Shown here piece by piece: positions 15,922 through 24,846 of a DNA stretch of 41,479 bases (position 1 is the stretch's first letter; the number at the start of each line of letters is the position of its first letter). The translations under genes and the position numbers were made by a program. The stretch is from positions 1 to 41,479 of the forward strand of contig JANQSL010000070.1 in assembly GCA_028284075.1 (NCBI GenBank), written 5' to 3'. The notes under the pieces were generated by a model, which was given only the letters and a program-made list of their open reading frames with translations, made no database searches and was not told the DNA's origin. This DNA comes from Candidatus Sumerlaeia bacterium. Lineage in GTDB: Bacteria; Sumerlaeota; Sumerlaeia; SLMS01; JAHLLQ01.

Positions 15922-17322
15922 ATGATTCCTTCCAATGGTGGCATCCAATCCTTTCTCACAAGGCTGCTTCTTGTTGGTGGTGCGGTGCTTACTTCGGCAT
16001 TGTTTGTTTTTGTTCGGCCGCCCTCGGGAGCCGTTGAGGGCCGGACGAATGTACAACTCTGGCGGGTGGTTGGTGCGGACGAGAAAGAGGCACCGTCCTG
16101 GGAGTGGTTCAATGAGTCTCAGGATGATATCCATGTACGCAAAATCGGCCTGCCATTCCTTGAGATCGAGCAGAAGTTTCTGACAGCGGCGGTGGGAGGA
16201 GTTCCACCTGATGTTTTCGAGTACTTCGGTTCCGTCGCACAGTGGTCCACACGTGGCGCTTTGATGCCGCTTGACGACTTCATGGAACGCGATGGCTTCG
16301 ACCGCGAGGGTGTGTTTCCAGCTTTGTGGGATGAGATGACGTGGAACGGCCAAACATATGCCGTACCCGTCGGGACCGCTAGTGAAGCTTTCTACTGGAA
16401 CAAAGAGCATTTTCGACGGGCAGGCCTGGATCCGGACCGACCCCCTCAAACGTGGAAAGAGCTGCGGGAGTATGCACTGAAGCTGACAACGCGTGATGAA
16501 AACGGAGATATCGAACAGGCCGGTTATATTCCCGGTTACTGGAGTCCCTTTGGTGCCCCTTTGTTCCTTAATTGGGCGATCCAGAAAGGAGCTGTTTATC
16601 TTGGCGAGGATGGTACGAGCGTGAATCTCACCTCCAGCGCAGCCATTGATGCGTTGGCATGGGAAGCGGAGTTGTTTGAGGAATTGGGACGGGATGCACT
16701 AATAAGAAAACGAGGCTCATTCGGCTTCGGAAGTCAGCATGGCTTTCTCAGCGGTCAACTTTCGATGATCGTGCAGAAATCGAGCTTCATCCAGGAAATT
16801 GAAAAGTTCGCCTCTGATATGGAGTATGGCGTTTCGATTCTTCCGGTGCCACAGGGCGGCAGTCCAGGCGTCACGGCAGGTCCCGCATGGATCGGAATTC
16901 CATCCGGTGCCGCTCACGCGGAAGAGGCCTGGGAGTACATCAAGTTCGTGTCTTCCACACCGGCGCAACTGCGAGTGGCACAGTTCGCCGCGGACCACAA
17001 CCTGGTAGTTTTTTTTCCGGCGAATATGGAAGCGGCCAACAGTCCACAGCAGCAGTCGCTGCCGCACATGGATGTCTTCATTGACAGCATGGCATTTGCA
17101 CGCAGCAGCACCGTTGTTCCTCTCGCCCACACGGTGTTCTGGCGAGAGTACGGCAACGCCTGGGATCGTGCGATCAGGGGCTCACAAACAGCGGAAGAGG
17201 CACTCGGTCAGGCGGAGCGCGAAGTGCAGCGAGCTTTGAACGAACAGCTTGAATACAACAGGTTCTACCGGGACTATCTTGCGAAGCAACAGCATGCCGA
17301 CAAGGCGGGAGGTGGTCAATGA
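15922..17322 (+). CDS. sugar ABC transporter substrate-binding protein
   Basis: A 466-residue protein from ATG 15922 (GTG 15880 would add 14 residues and cannot be excluded). A hydrophobic N-terminal export segment, FLTRLLLVGGAVLTSALFVF, lacks a lipobox Cys, so it is a cleaved or N-terminally anchored protein. The family features are the VPPDVFEYFGSVAQWSTRGAL block, the TYAVPVGTASEAFYWNKEHF block, and PAWIGIPSGAAHAEEAWEYI near the C-terminus. These are the hallmarks of family 1 (MalE/UgpB-like) solute-binding proteins for oligosaccharides. Its stop overlaps the next start (ATGA, 17319-17322). It is first in an operon behind the perfect class B operator. Contains eight consecutive T at a Phe-Phe pair near 16999-17006. 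Confidence 0.88.
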   Translation: MIPSNGGIQSFLTRLLLVGGAVLTSALFVFVRPPSGAVEGRTNVQLWRVVGADEKEAPSWEWFNESQDDIHVRKIGLPFLEIEQKFLTAAVGGVPPDVFEYFGSVAQWSTRGALMPLDDFMERDGFDREGVFPALWDEMTWNGQTYAVPVGTASEAFYWNKEHFRRAGLDPDRPPQTWKELREYALKLTTRDENGDIEQAGYIPGYWSPFGAPLFLNWAIQKGAVYLGEDGTSVNLTSSAAIDALAWEAELFEELGRDALIRKRGSFGFGSQHGFLSGQLSMIVQKSSFIQEIEKFASDMEYGVSILPVPQGGSPGVTAGPAWIGIPSGAAHAEEAWEYIKFVSSTPAQLRVAQFAADHNLVVFFPANMEAANSPQQQSLPHMDVFIDSMAFARSSTVVPLAHTVFWREYGNAWDRAIRGSQTAEEALGQAEREVQRALNEQLEYNRFYRDYLAKQQHADKAGGGQ

Positions 17323-18221
17323 GTGCCGCTTCCTCAAGGTTCGAGCGAAACGAAACCCGTCTTGGCTATCTCTTTGCGGCGCCGTGGCTTGTGGGTTTTT
17401 TCGGTCTGACGCTCATACCGGTTCTCCTGTCCGTCTATTACAGCTTCTGCCGCTACGATGTTTTGCGTCCTCCCATGTACGTCGGGATCGAAAACTACCG
17501 ATATCTGTTGTTTGAAGCTCCGAACTTCTGGAAGTCAGTCTGGAACACGTCCTATTTCACGATCCTTCGCGTCCCGCTTGTCATCATCGGTTCGCTTCTT
17601 CTTGCATCGCTTGTTGCAAAGCCGATGCGAGGCATGGGAATCGCCCGGACAATCTACTATATGCCATCGATCGTTTCAGGCGTGGCCTTGTCGGTTATCT
17701 GGCTCTGGATGTACAGCCCGACTCATGGATTGATTAACCAGGCTCTTGCCATTGTCGGAGTCCCCGGACCGCCATGGCTCGAAAGTCCCGACTGGTCCCG
17801 GGAAGCGATCATCTTGATGGGGATCTGGTCCATAGGCGGAGGCCGGATGATTATCTTTATCGCGGGATTGAATTCGATTCCGAGGCATTTGTACGAGTCA
17901 GCGGAACTCGATGGAGCGGGCTGGTGGCACAGAATGGTGCATATCACAATTCCTCAGCTTGGCGGAATTCTGTTCCTTCTTACGATCGTCGAGATCATCA
18001 CATGTTTTCAAATCTTTACGGAAGCCTATTTGATGACCCGGGGAGGTCCGGAAAATTCAACGCTGTTCTACAATCTCGAGCTGTACTTCAAGGCATTCCA
18101 GGACTATGATATGGGTGTGGCTTCCGCCATGGCATGGATGCTCTTTGTGGCAACTCTCGGGATCACGATATTTCTGTTCCAGACGGTCGGCAAACGCATC
18201 TACTATGAGGGTGAACGGTGA
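17319..18221 (+). CDS. sugar ABC transporter permease, MalF/UgpA-like
   Basis: A 300-residue membrane protein with six predicted hydrophobic segments. The EAA loop for ATPase contact reads ESAELDGAGWWHRMVHITIP, close to the EAAxxDGA consensus. The N-terminal GYLFAAPWLVGFFGLTLIPV and the following YYSFCRYDVL are typical of carbohydrate uptake permeases of the MalF class. It overlaps the binding-protein gene and the next permease gene by ATGA at each end, so translation is probably coupled. It should form the channel with the 18218-19045 product in the cytoplasmic membrane. No ATPase gene is in the window; a shared MsmK-type ATPase encoded elsewhere is the usual solution. Confidence 0.93.
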   Translation: MSAASSRFERNETRLGYLFAAPWLVGFFGLTLIPVLLSVYYSFCRYDVLRPPMYVGIENYRYLLFEAPNFWKSVWNTSYFTILRVPLVIIGSLLLASLVAKPMRGMGIARTIYYMPSIVSGVALSVIWLWMYSPTHGLINQALAIVGVPGPPWLESPDWSREAIILMGIWSIGGGRMIIFIAGLNSIPRHLYESAELDGAGWWHRMVHITIPQLGGILFLLTIVEIITCFQIFTEAYLMTRGGPENSTLFYNLELYFKAFQDYDMGVASAMAWMLFVATLGITIFLFQTVGKRIYYEGER

Positions 18222-19045
18222 TGCGGGCACTTCAGCGAATCCTTCACCAGGTTGTTATCTGGAGCATCGCGGCGCTTCTGCTGATTCCGTTCCTGTGGAT
18301 GCTGTCGTCATCTCTCAAGACCGCCGATCAGGTTTTCACGGAGTCCATGCAGTGGATTCCCGACGAAATTCACTGGGGTAACTATACCCGTGCGTTTGAG
18401 GAAATGCCGATTCTTCTCTATACGCGCAACACGATGCTGATCACGACTCTCTGTATTCTTGGATATCTTGTTTCAGGATCGCTTGTGGCTTATTCATTTT
18501 CCCGTCTCAGATGGCGCGGGCGCGACACGTGGTTTGTTGTTCTTCTCGCCACGATGATGCTGCCACCACAAGTTACGATCGTTCCGTTGTTCGTCATTTT
18601 CAGAAAGCTGCACTGGATCGACACATTCATGCCACTCATTGTTCCCGCATGGCTGAGCGGATGGCCGTTTTTTATCTTCCTGATGCGCCAGTTCTTCTTA
18701 ACAATTCCGCATGAGCTCACGGAGGCGGCACGAGTTGACGGAGCGGGCCACTTCACTATTTATCTGCGAGTGATTCTTCCACTTTCACAGCCGGCCCTCG
18801 CGACGGTCGCCATCTTTGCATTTCTTCTTCACTGGAACGACTTTTTCGGGCCGTTGATCTTCCTTGCACAGGAGAGCCGATTCACTCTCGCCCTTGGGCT
18901 CATGACATTTGCCTCCCGGCACCAGTCAGAGTGGAGTATTCTCATGGCAATGTCCATTCTGATGCTGCTGCCTACGCTGGCGGTGTTCTTTTTCTGCCAG
19001 CGTTACTTCGTGGAGGGAATTGCTCTCACAGGATCAAAAGGATGA
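18218..19045 (+). CDS. sugar ABC transporter permease, MalG/UgpE-like
   Basis: A 275-residue membrane protein with six hydrophobic segments. The EAA loop is EAARVDGAGHFTIYLRVILP. LLLIPFLWMLSSSLKTADQVF near the N-terminus and FLLHWNDFFGPLIFL near the C-terminus are typical of MalG-class permeases for sugars. It overlaps its neighbours by four bases on both sides. It pairs with the MalF-like permease to carry oligosaccharides captured by the 15922-17322 binding protein. Confidence 0.93.
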   Translation: MMRALQRILHQVVIWSIAALLLIPFLWMLSSSLKTADQVFTESMQWIPDEIHWGNYTRAFEEMPILLYTRNTMLITTLCILGYLVSGSLVAYSFSRLRWRGRDTWFVVLLATMMLPPQVTIVPLFVIFRKLHWIDTFMPLIVPAWLSGWPFFIFLMRQFFLTIPHELTEAARVDGAGHFTIYLRVILPLSQPALATVAIFAFLLHWNDFFGPLIFLAQESRFTLALGLMTFASRHQSEWSILMAMSILMLLPTLAVFFFCQRYFVEGIALTGSKG

Positions 19046-20733
19046 TGAACCGAGCTTTCCTGACAGGGACAATCGTTCTCACTTGTGGTGCTGTATCAGT
19101 GGGTGCACCCGGCATGATGACTTCCGCAGTGGACTCCAGTGTCATGACAGCGTCCGCATCGAGTGTTTTTTTTCCATCCCTTACCGACGCATCGCTTACA
19201 ATCGACGGGTCAGGTGTGACAGGCGATGTTCATGATAACCATCCCCAGGGACACGGCATGTGGCTGTCTCAAGCGGGCGGAGGAGGATCAGCCGCAAACA
19301 ATCCGGCCGGAGTGGCGGGAGCCGCCTGGCTGCGCTACGATTTTCATGTACCCGTTGTTCTTGAAAAGGCCTGGATCTGGAACCATAATCAGGAGAACCT
19401 GACAGATCGGGGTTTGCGCAATGTCTCCGTGCATATCAGTACCGCGGGTGTCATCTGGTCGTTACTCGGAGACTTCGAGTTCCAGGAAGCGCCCGGAACA
19501 ACTGATTATGCGCATTCGGATGAGATCAACTTCGATTCGCAAACCATCTCGTCGGTTCTGATCACGGCGAGTTCCGTGAACGGCAACTACGGGAGTGACT
19601 ACTACGGGCTCTCAGAGATCCGTTTCTTCGGCGAGACGCAGGCCTGTTTTCCCGATGACTATCCCGTTCAGCTGGCTTCTGTGGGTATCGATCCTGTGTA
19701 TGAAGACTTTCTGGAGCCGGAGCCTTCCGGCTGGCTTGGGTCGGATGTCGCACACTCCATTCCGATCGATGACGACACGAGCATCTGGCTTTTTGCAGAC
19801 ACACTGCTTGGCACTGTTGAGAATGGCGCCCGTGTGAACGGTGGATTTATCAACAGCAGTATTGGCATTCATGATCGTTCCGGGGCGGAACCGGGTGTCG
19901 TGAGCTATCATTGGGGAGCAGGCAACACGTCCTTCTTTCCTCATCAGTCGGGAACTCCGGGGAGTTTGTACTGGCCGACTCAGGGCGTTTATCTGAATGG
20001 TGAACTCTTTGTTTTCTGTTATTCCGTTCTTTCCGGTTTCATGCTCGACAGTACGACAATGATTCGTGTCGCCAACCCGACGGATTCACCCTCCGCCTGG
20101 ACATGGACAGCGTCAGATTTTGGCATCGGCGGAAACAACTTCGGTGTTCACTCGGCGGTCTTTGTTGAGGAACCTTATGTTTATTTCATGGGTTTTGAGG
20201 ATACCGGCGGACGCCGCATGATTCTCTCCCGGATGACAACGGCGGATCTTGTGGGTGGGGCGATGTCTGAGGCGCTTGAGTTCTGGGCGGATGAAGGATC
20301 CGGTGAGCAGTGGTCGACGACCGCCGCACCGCCGCAGCTTGTCACCCTCTTCACGCCTGGAGTGACGGAAACCGATATTCAGTATGATGAAACACTCGGG
20401 AGATACTTTGTTACAACATACAATCCCTTTACGCCGCAAATTTACCTGACCACTGCGGAATCTCTGACGGGACCGTGGGAGCGACCCGTTTGTCTGTATG
20501 ATGTTCCGGAGCATGGCGTGTCATTTCCGATTATTTCTTACGCTGTACGGCCACACCCGGAACTTTCAGCCGTCCCCGGTGAGCTTGTAATTACCTACGC
20601 GACAAACTCGTTTGGAGCACTGGGAGATCTCTACACTCAGGAAGGTCTTGATATTTACTATCCGCGATTCATTCGCGTTCAGCTCGAACAGAATCCACTC
20701 GCAATCGAATCCGACGCATGGTGTATTGAATGA
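19042..20733 (+). CDS. exported DUF4185 protein with N-terminal F5/8 type C (CBM32-like) domain
   Basis: A 563-residue protein from ATG 19042, overlapping the permease stop. A signal peptide (MMNRAFLTGTIVLTCGAVSV) is followed at about residues 40-185 by a discoidin/F5-8C-like sandwich (LRYDFHVPVVLEKAWIWNHN, then VLITASSVNGNYGSDYYGLS). From about 195 to the end is DUF4185: GWLGSDVAHSIPI, SIWLFADTLLG, and a final IYYPRFIRVQLE. DUF4185 is a five-bladed propeller-type family; the GH183 endo-D-arabinanases belong to it. In this copy the motif is FADT, not FGDT. Probably binds or cleaves glycan outside the cytoplasm. An eight-T run lies at 19166-19173. Confidence 0.82.
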   Translation: MMNRAFLTGTIVLTCGAVSVGAPGMMTSAVDSSVMTASASSVFFPSLTDASLTIDGSGVTGDVHDNHPQGHGMWLSQAGGGGSAANNPAGVAGAAWLRYDFHVPVVLEKAWIWNHNQENLTDRGLRNVSVHISTAGVIWSLLGDFEFQEAPGTTDYAHSDEINFDSQTISSVLITASSVNGNYGSDYYGLSEIRFFGETQACFPDDYPVQLASVGIDPVYEDFLEPEPSGWLGSDVAHSIPIDDDTSIWLFADTLLGTVENGARVNGGFINSSIGIHDRSGAEPGVVSYHWGAGNTSFFPHQSGTPGSLYWPTQGVYLNGELFVFCYSVLSGFMLDSTTMIRVANPTDSPSAWTWTASDFGIGGNNFGVHSAVFVEEPYVYFMGFEDTGGRRMILSRMTTADLVGGAMSEALEFWADEGSGEQWSTTAAPPQLVTLFTPGVTETDIQYDETLGRYFVTTYNPFTPQIYLTTAESLTGPWERPVCLYDVPEHGVSFPIISYAVRPHPELSAVPGELVITYATNSFGALGDLYTQEGLDIYYPRFIRVQLEQNPLAIESDAWCIE

Positions 20734-21830
20734 TATCTTTTCACGTTGAACACGCCCGCGACATGGGCCCGCAGTTTACCCGCAATCCGCATCGAATGGT
20801 GGGACAGGACGGAGCTTATTCGATCCCGTTTGGGACTGACAAGACACTTTGGTTTTTCGGAGACACTCTGATCGGTAACCGCCCTGGTGGTGAAAGCCTC
20901 TGGTTTCCGGGCGGCAAGCCGCTGCCGCCGACGGATATGGCGGGGCACAGTGGCATTGATCGCCTGCTGACGAACACCGGCCTTTTGCTTCGGCAAACGA
21001 ACGGGGCCAAAGGTCTTGCGGAATTCCAGTACATCACGGACAAAAACGGTGACCTCAGGCAGCTTGTCCCCCGGTTGAAAGATGAGGACTTTGACACGAT
21101 TCGTGTCTGGTGCCAGCATGGCATTGCCATTGAAGGACTCGTTTATCTCTCTTATATCAATGTGCGCATGCTTGCGGAGGGACCGCTGGCGGTAAACTTC
21201 GAAATTCTTGGTTCGGGGATGGCAGAAGGCCGCGTTGGCGAGTGGGATTTCGAGCGCCTTGAGCACAACGGGGATACACTTTGGTGGGGGAGCGATGTTC
21301 CACGGTTTGGCTCTGCAATGGTGAACTCACACGATGGCGAGCACGTTTATCTGTACGGAGTACGTCCGGCTCCTGACGGTGCGCAGCTTTGCTATCTGGC
21401 GCGTGTCCGCTCGAGCGATATTGCCGATTATGAGGCCTTCGAATACCTTTGTGATTCGTCTCCACGGTGGTCGCGTTCCGTTGCCGACGCGGTTCCCGTG
21501 TTTTCAGGCGTTCCGAACGAGCTCTCCGTTGCCTGGAATCCCTGGCTGGGCTGCTGGCTGGCGGTTCATTCTCTTGATTTGTCGGGACAGATCGTCGCGC
21601 GGACGGCGCCTGATCCATGGGGGCCCTGGAGTGAGCCGACTCTGCTCTGGCAGTGTCGGCAGGGAAAACTGGACTACACACCGCCCTACGCACCACAGAT
21701 TTACGCAGGAAAGGAACACCCTGAGCTGGCCGGCGAAAACGGCCGTATTCTCTACCTCACATATATCGAGTTCGAGGAGTATTATCCTCATCTCATTGAA
21801 GTGTCGCTTTCTCGTGGAAAGCGGTCTTGA
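20730..21830 (+). CDS. DUF4185 protein without signal peptide (probably cytoplasmic)
   Basis: A 366-residue protein whose ATG overlaps the preceding stop (20730-20733). It begins directly with the domain: MISFHVEHARDM, GQDGAYSIPFG, LWFFGDTLIGN, and ends EYYPHLIEVSLSRGKRS, the family C-terminal strand. There is no hydrophobic N-terminus. Family propeller repeats such as GEHVYLYGVRP and DPWGPWSEPTLLW are evident. Being cytoplasmic and coupled to an ABC importer and an exported DUF4185 protein, it may act on imported fragments. No substrate can be assigned from sequence. Confidence 0.82.
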   Translation: MISFHVEHARDMGPQFTRNPHRMVGQDGAYSIPFGTDKTLWFFGDTLIGNRPGGESLWFPGGKPLPPTDMAGHSGIDRLLTNTGLLLRQTNGAKGLAEFQYITDKNGDLRQLVPRLKDEDFDTIRVWCQHGIAIEGLVYLSYINVRMLAEGPLAVNFEILGSGMAEGRVGEWDFERLEHNGDTLWWGSDVPRFGSAMVNSHDGEHVYLYGVRPAPDGAQLCYLARVRSSDIADYEAFEYLCDSSPRWSRSVADAVPVFSGVPNELSVAWNPWLGCWLAVHSLDLSGQIVARTAPDPWGPWSEPTLLWQCRQGKLDYTPPYAPQIYAGKEHPELAGENGRILYLTYIEFEEYYPHLIEVSLSRGKRS

Positions 21831-21871
21831 TTCTTGCCACCTGTTTGCATCGTCGCGATACAACGGGTGAT

Positions 21872-23626
21872 ATGGAATCCAGGATGGCCAATGGCATCGT
21901 AAAAGAGACAGCGAACCCCAATCGCCGATCTACCTGTACGGCTGTCGCGATCCTGACCGTTGTTCATTTCATTCTGTTGCTTCTATTTGGGCGACGATTT
22001 GCAATCGTCTGGTTCGAGCTTCCGTTGCTGGTTCCACTCCTTCTCCTTGCAAAGAATCGCAAGATCGATCCCGTTCTTGTTTTTTGTTTCGGCAAGATCG
22101 TTCTTTTTCAAGCGGTGGAGCCGGCTGTCGCTGTTCCATGGATATACTGGTTTGCACTTACTCCCTTGTATTTCGTGCTGGAGAGACGCCGCAGTATCCG
22201 CGAACTGTTCATCTGGGGAACGTGGACGGGTGTTCTTATCGCCACCGGATGCTATGTATGGTTGTTTCATGCGCTCTCAGGTTTCTTTGAGTTCGGATTC
22301 CTTCCAGCCTTCGGGCTTTACCTATTGGTTTCTTTCCTTATTGGTGCACATTTGAGCATCTTCCTGCCGCTGGCACGCTGGCTGGCAGACCATTCCTCAC
22401 TTCCACTGTGGGTCGTCACGCCGATTGTGTGGGCTGTCGTTGAATTCTGGATGCCTTTGCCGTTTCCATTGGCTCTGTCGCCACTGGCCTGGCATCAGCC
22501 AATTGCCCTTCAGCTGATCGACGTGATCGGAGTTTCAGGGGTTTCGCTCCTTGTTGCAGCGGTGTCAGTAGCCTTTGCACTGACCATCAGAGGTGTTCTT
22601 GATCGAGACTGGCATCGGATTGTTTGTGCGCTCTCCGCCGCTTCTGGCTGCCTTGTTCTTGTGTTCGGCTATGGCGCGTGGGCGATGCATCGGTATGAAC
22701 CCTCCGGCGATTCGAAACCCGTTCGTGTTGCTTTGATTCAGCCCGTCGCACCACTCAAGGTTTTGAACAAGGATATCGAAACAAAAAGGCGTGTTGCAGA
22801 AGAACTCAAGCGCCTTAGTTTCGAGAGTATTAACGCAAATGCTCCTGATCTTGTCGTCTGGCCGGAAGGTGCCGGTCCCTTCGCGAGCAAGAGCCCATTA
22901 TTTAATCCCGAATACATGACGGTTGTCGAGGAGATACAATCAAGGTACGATATCCCTGTCCTCGTGCAGGATATCGAATTCACGCGGCTTCCGGATTCCG
23001 AAAGACTACGATACTACAGCACAGCCACTGTTGTCCGTACTGACGGCGTTGTCACCGATTCCTATCGCAAGAATATTCTCATGCCGTTCTCCGAGTACCT
23101 GCCTTATGAAAAGCATTTTCCAGTGCTTCGGAAATTGTTGCCGGAAGCCCGCTCCGTTCTGGCTGGAAGTGAGCCCGTTCTTCTCGACACACCCGGTGGT
23201 CCCGCCCTGCCCGTTATCTGTTACGAAGTTCTTTTTCCCGACTATGTGCGGAGTGGTGTCAACAAGGGGGCTGGATACATCATTAACCTGACAAACGACC
23301 GATGGTATGGAGAAAGGCAGCAGCCCCACCAACATCGTATCTTCTCGATTCTCCGAGCCATCGAGAACAGGAGACCTGTTGTACGTTGCACAAACTCAGG
23401 GATTTCCTGTCTGATCGATGCGCGAGGGGTGATTGCCGCGGATCAGGAGGCTGAGATCATGGCGGTAACGACACTCGCCGGTGATGTGTATCCTTGTGAA
23501 GGTTACTCCTTCTATGGACGCCGCGGCGACGTTCTACTGCGATGGATTCTGACACCCGGGCTGACAGTATTGGCTCTCTTGTCACTGACACCGTGGTGGA
23601 AACGGCTCCGGAGGCTTTCGCCTTGA
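21872..23626 (+). CDS. lnt: apolipoprotein N-acyltransferase
   Basis: A 584-residue protein (from ATG 21872, chosen for GGGTGAT just upstream; a TTG at 21827 overlaps the previous stop). The N-terminal half has about eight hydrophobic segments; the C-terminal half is a nitrilase domain. The catalytic Glu-Lys-Cys triad is visible: Glu332 in VVWPEGAGPF, Lys400 in YRKNILMPFSEYLP, Cys450 in VICYEVLFPD. It adds the third acyl chain to the N-terminal Cys of lipoproteins in the inner membrane. It is longer than the usual 510 residues or so. Its place at the end of a sugar-import operon, just before a probable lipoprotein gene, is unusual. Confidence 0.9.
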   Translation: MESRMANGIVKETANPNRRSTCTAVAILTVVHFILLLLFGRRFAIVWFELPLLVPLLLLAKNRKIDPVLVFCFGKIVLFQAVEPAVAVPWIYWFALTPLYFVLERRRSIRELFIWGTWTGVLIATGCYVWLFHALSGFFEFGFLPAFGLYLLVSFLIGAHLSIFLPLARWLADHSSLPLWVVTPIVWAVVEFWMPLPFPLALSPLAWHQPIALQLIDVIGVSGVSLLVAAVSVAFALTIRGVLDRDWHRIVCALSAASGCLVLVFGYGAWAMHRYEPSGDSKPVRVALIQPVAPLKVLNKDIETKRRVAEELKRLSFESINANAPDLVVWPEGAGPFASKSPLFNPEYMTVVEEIQSRYDIPVLVQDIEFTRLPDSERLRYYSTATVVRTDGVVTDSYRKNILMPFSEYLPYEKHFPVLRKLLPEARSVLAGSEPVLLDTPGGPALPVICYEVLFPDYVRSGVNKGAGYIINLTNDRWYGERQQPHQHRIFSILRAIENRRPVVRCTNSGISCLIDARGVIAADQEAEIMAVTTLAGDVYPCEGYSFYGRRGDVLLRWILTPGLTVLALLSLTPWWKRLRRLSP

Positions 23627-23658
23627 CGGGAAGAGGGAGTCGCCGAGACTGTGGCAAC

Positions 23659-23670
23659 TGTGTATGCACA
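23659..23670. promoter_or_regulatory. class B operator (TGTGTATGCACA), upstream of the DUF4185 lipoprotein operon
   Basis: One base from the perfect TGTGTATACACA palindrome and identical to the core at 31970. It lies 20 bp before the proposed TTG start at 23690, so it excludes the longer open frame starting at 23651. TTGACG at 23623-23628 is a possible -35. Confidence 0.72.
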
Positions 23671-23689
23671 CTTTTCAGGAGATTCAGCC

Positions 23690-24820
23690 TTGAATCCTCT
23701 TTGCCGCCGTCTGTCGATCCTCCTGCTGGCCGTTTTTACCGGATTTGGCTGTTCAGCCCACGCGTCCGGTGATCCTGTTGTCGGGATGGCCGTACCTGAC
23801 TTGGCCTACGACCAGCTCCTGGCACCGGAGGCCCGGGGGTTTCTCGGCGCGGATGGAGCCGCCAGCGTTCCCATCAACAGCAATCGGGTTCTCTGGATCT
23901 TCGGAGACACCCCCATCGGCATCTGGAAGGGCGGCAAGCGCACCGGCCCGATGGTACGAAACACGATCGCCATTCAGGACCTCAGCAGTGGTGCTCCCGG
24001 TGAGGTTGAGTACTACTGGGATCTGACAGACCGGATTCCCGGCGATTTCTTTCATATGCCGACATGGGAAGACCCCCACTGGCTCTGGCCCGGGACCGGT
24101 GTCAGTCACGACGGTCGTCTGTTTCTCTTCTTATCAAAAATGGGCGAAGGATCAGGGCCGGATGCTTTCGGGTTTCAAACCGTCGGATGTGTTCTCGTTA
24201 TCGTGGAAAATCCTCTCGATGACCCACTGAGTTGGGAGATGACTCAACGGGACTTGGGCGTTGGGAACGACCATTTCAATATCAACGCAGCGGCCATGGT
24301 TGAAGGTGATCACATCATACTCCTTGGCTATGCCGACCCTGGCGACGACCCGACGAGGCGTGCAGCGACACTGGCCCGCATGCCACTCGCGGCCCTTGAA
24401 ACCGAACATCCTGGCAGTCAGATTGAATACTGGACCGGCGAAGATAAATGGGAGAGTGACTCGGCACACATTGCACCGCTGTTCACTCCTGGAACGACTG
24501 AGACTTCTCTCCACTACGACGAGTCAATCGCTCGATATGTCAGCGTTTCGCTTCAGCCGTTTCAGGAAAAGATCTATCTCTTTACGGCAGAGAAGCCAAC
24601 CGGTCCCTGGAGTGATGCTGTTCATATTTACGACGTGCCGGAACTGACCAGGGACGACAACTATGTGGCATACGCCGCGCGCGCTCATCCGGAACTACCG
24701 ACCGCTCGGAATGAACTGGCAATCACGTATGTTGTGAACACGCGGGACTTCTGGAGCATGTTTTCAGATCGTGAGATCTATTTCCCACGGTTCATTAGAG
24801 TGACCTTCGAAACCGAATAG
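23690..24820 (+). CDS. exported DUF4185 protein, probable lipoprotein
   Basis: A 376-residue protein. TTG 23690 is preferred because CAGGAG stands nine bases before it and the operator lies upstream. The leader MNPLCRRLSILLLAVFTGFG ends at Cys21 with GFGC as an imperfect lipobox (Gly at -3), so lipidation is likely but not certain. The domain shows GADGAASVPI, VLWIFGDTPIG, and a C-terminal IYFPRFIRVTFE, all DUF4185 hallmarks; NRVLWIFGDT is closest to the 24847 copy. It heads a four-gene run: two DUF4185 genes, a six-hairpin glycosidase and GH38. The lnt gene just upstream could serve it. Likely acts on the cell surface or in the periplasm. Confidence 0.8.
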   Translation: MNPLCRRLSILLLAVFTGFGCSAHASGDPVVGMAVPDLAYDQLLAPEARGFLGADGAASVPINSNRVLWIFGDTPIGIWKGGKRTGPMVRNTIAIQDLSSGAPGEVEYYWDLTDRIPGDFFHMPTWEDPHWLWPGTGVSHDGRLFLFLSKMGEGSGPDAFGFQTVGCVLVIVENPLDDPLSWEMTQRDLGVGNDHFNINAAAMVEGDHIILLGYADPGDDPTRRAATLARMPLAALETEHPGSQIEYWTGEDKWESDSAHIAPLFTPGTTETSLHYDESIARYVSVSLQPFQEKIYLFTAEKPTGPWSDAVHIYDVPELTRDDNYVAYAARAHPELPTARNELAITYVVNTRDFWSMFSDREIYFPRFIRVTFETE

Positions 24821-24846
24821 GAATCGGGTAACCCGTCAAAGGCCAC

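Noticed and set aside
18931-19041. Extended N-terminus for the first DUF4185 protein
   Set aside because: The longer frame overlaps the permease gene deeply. ATG 19042 begins a normal signal peptide and overlaps the permease stop by ATGA, as in the rest of the operon.
23485-23495. TGTGTATCC near the end of lnt and TTGTGTATTCGTACA near 36998 as further operators
   Set aside because: Both lie inside coding sequence and only one half-site matches; symmetry is lost.
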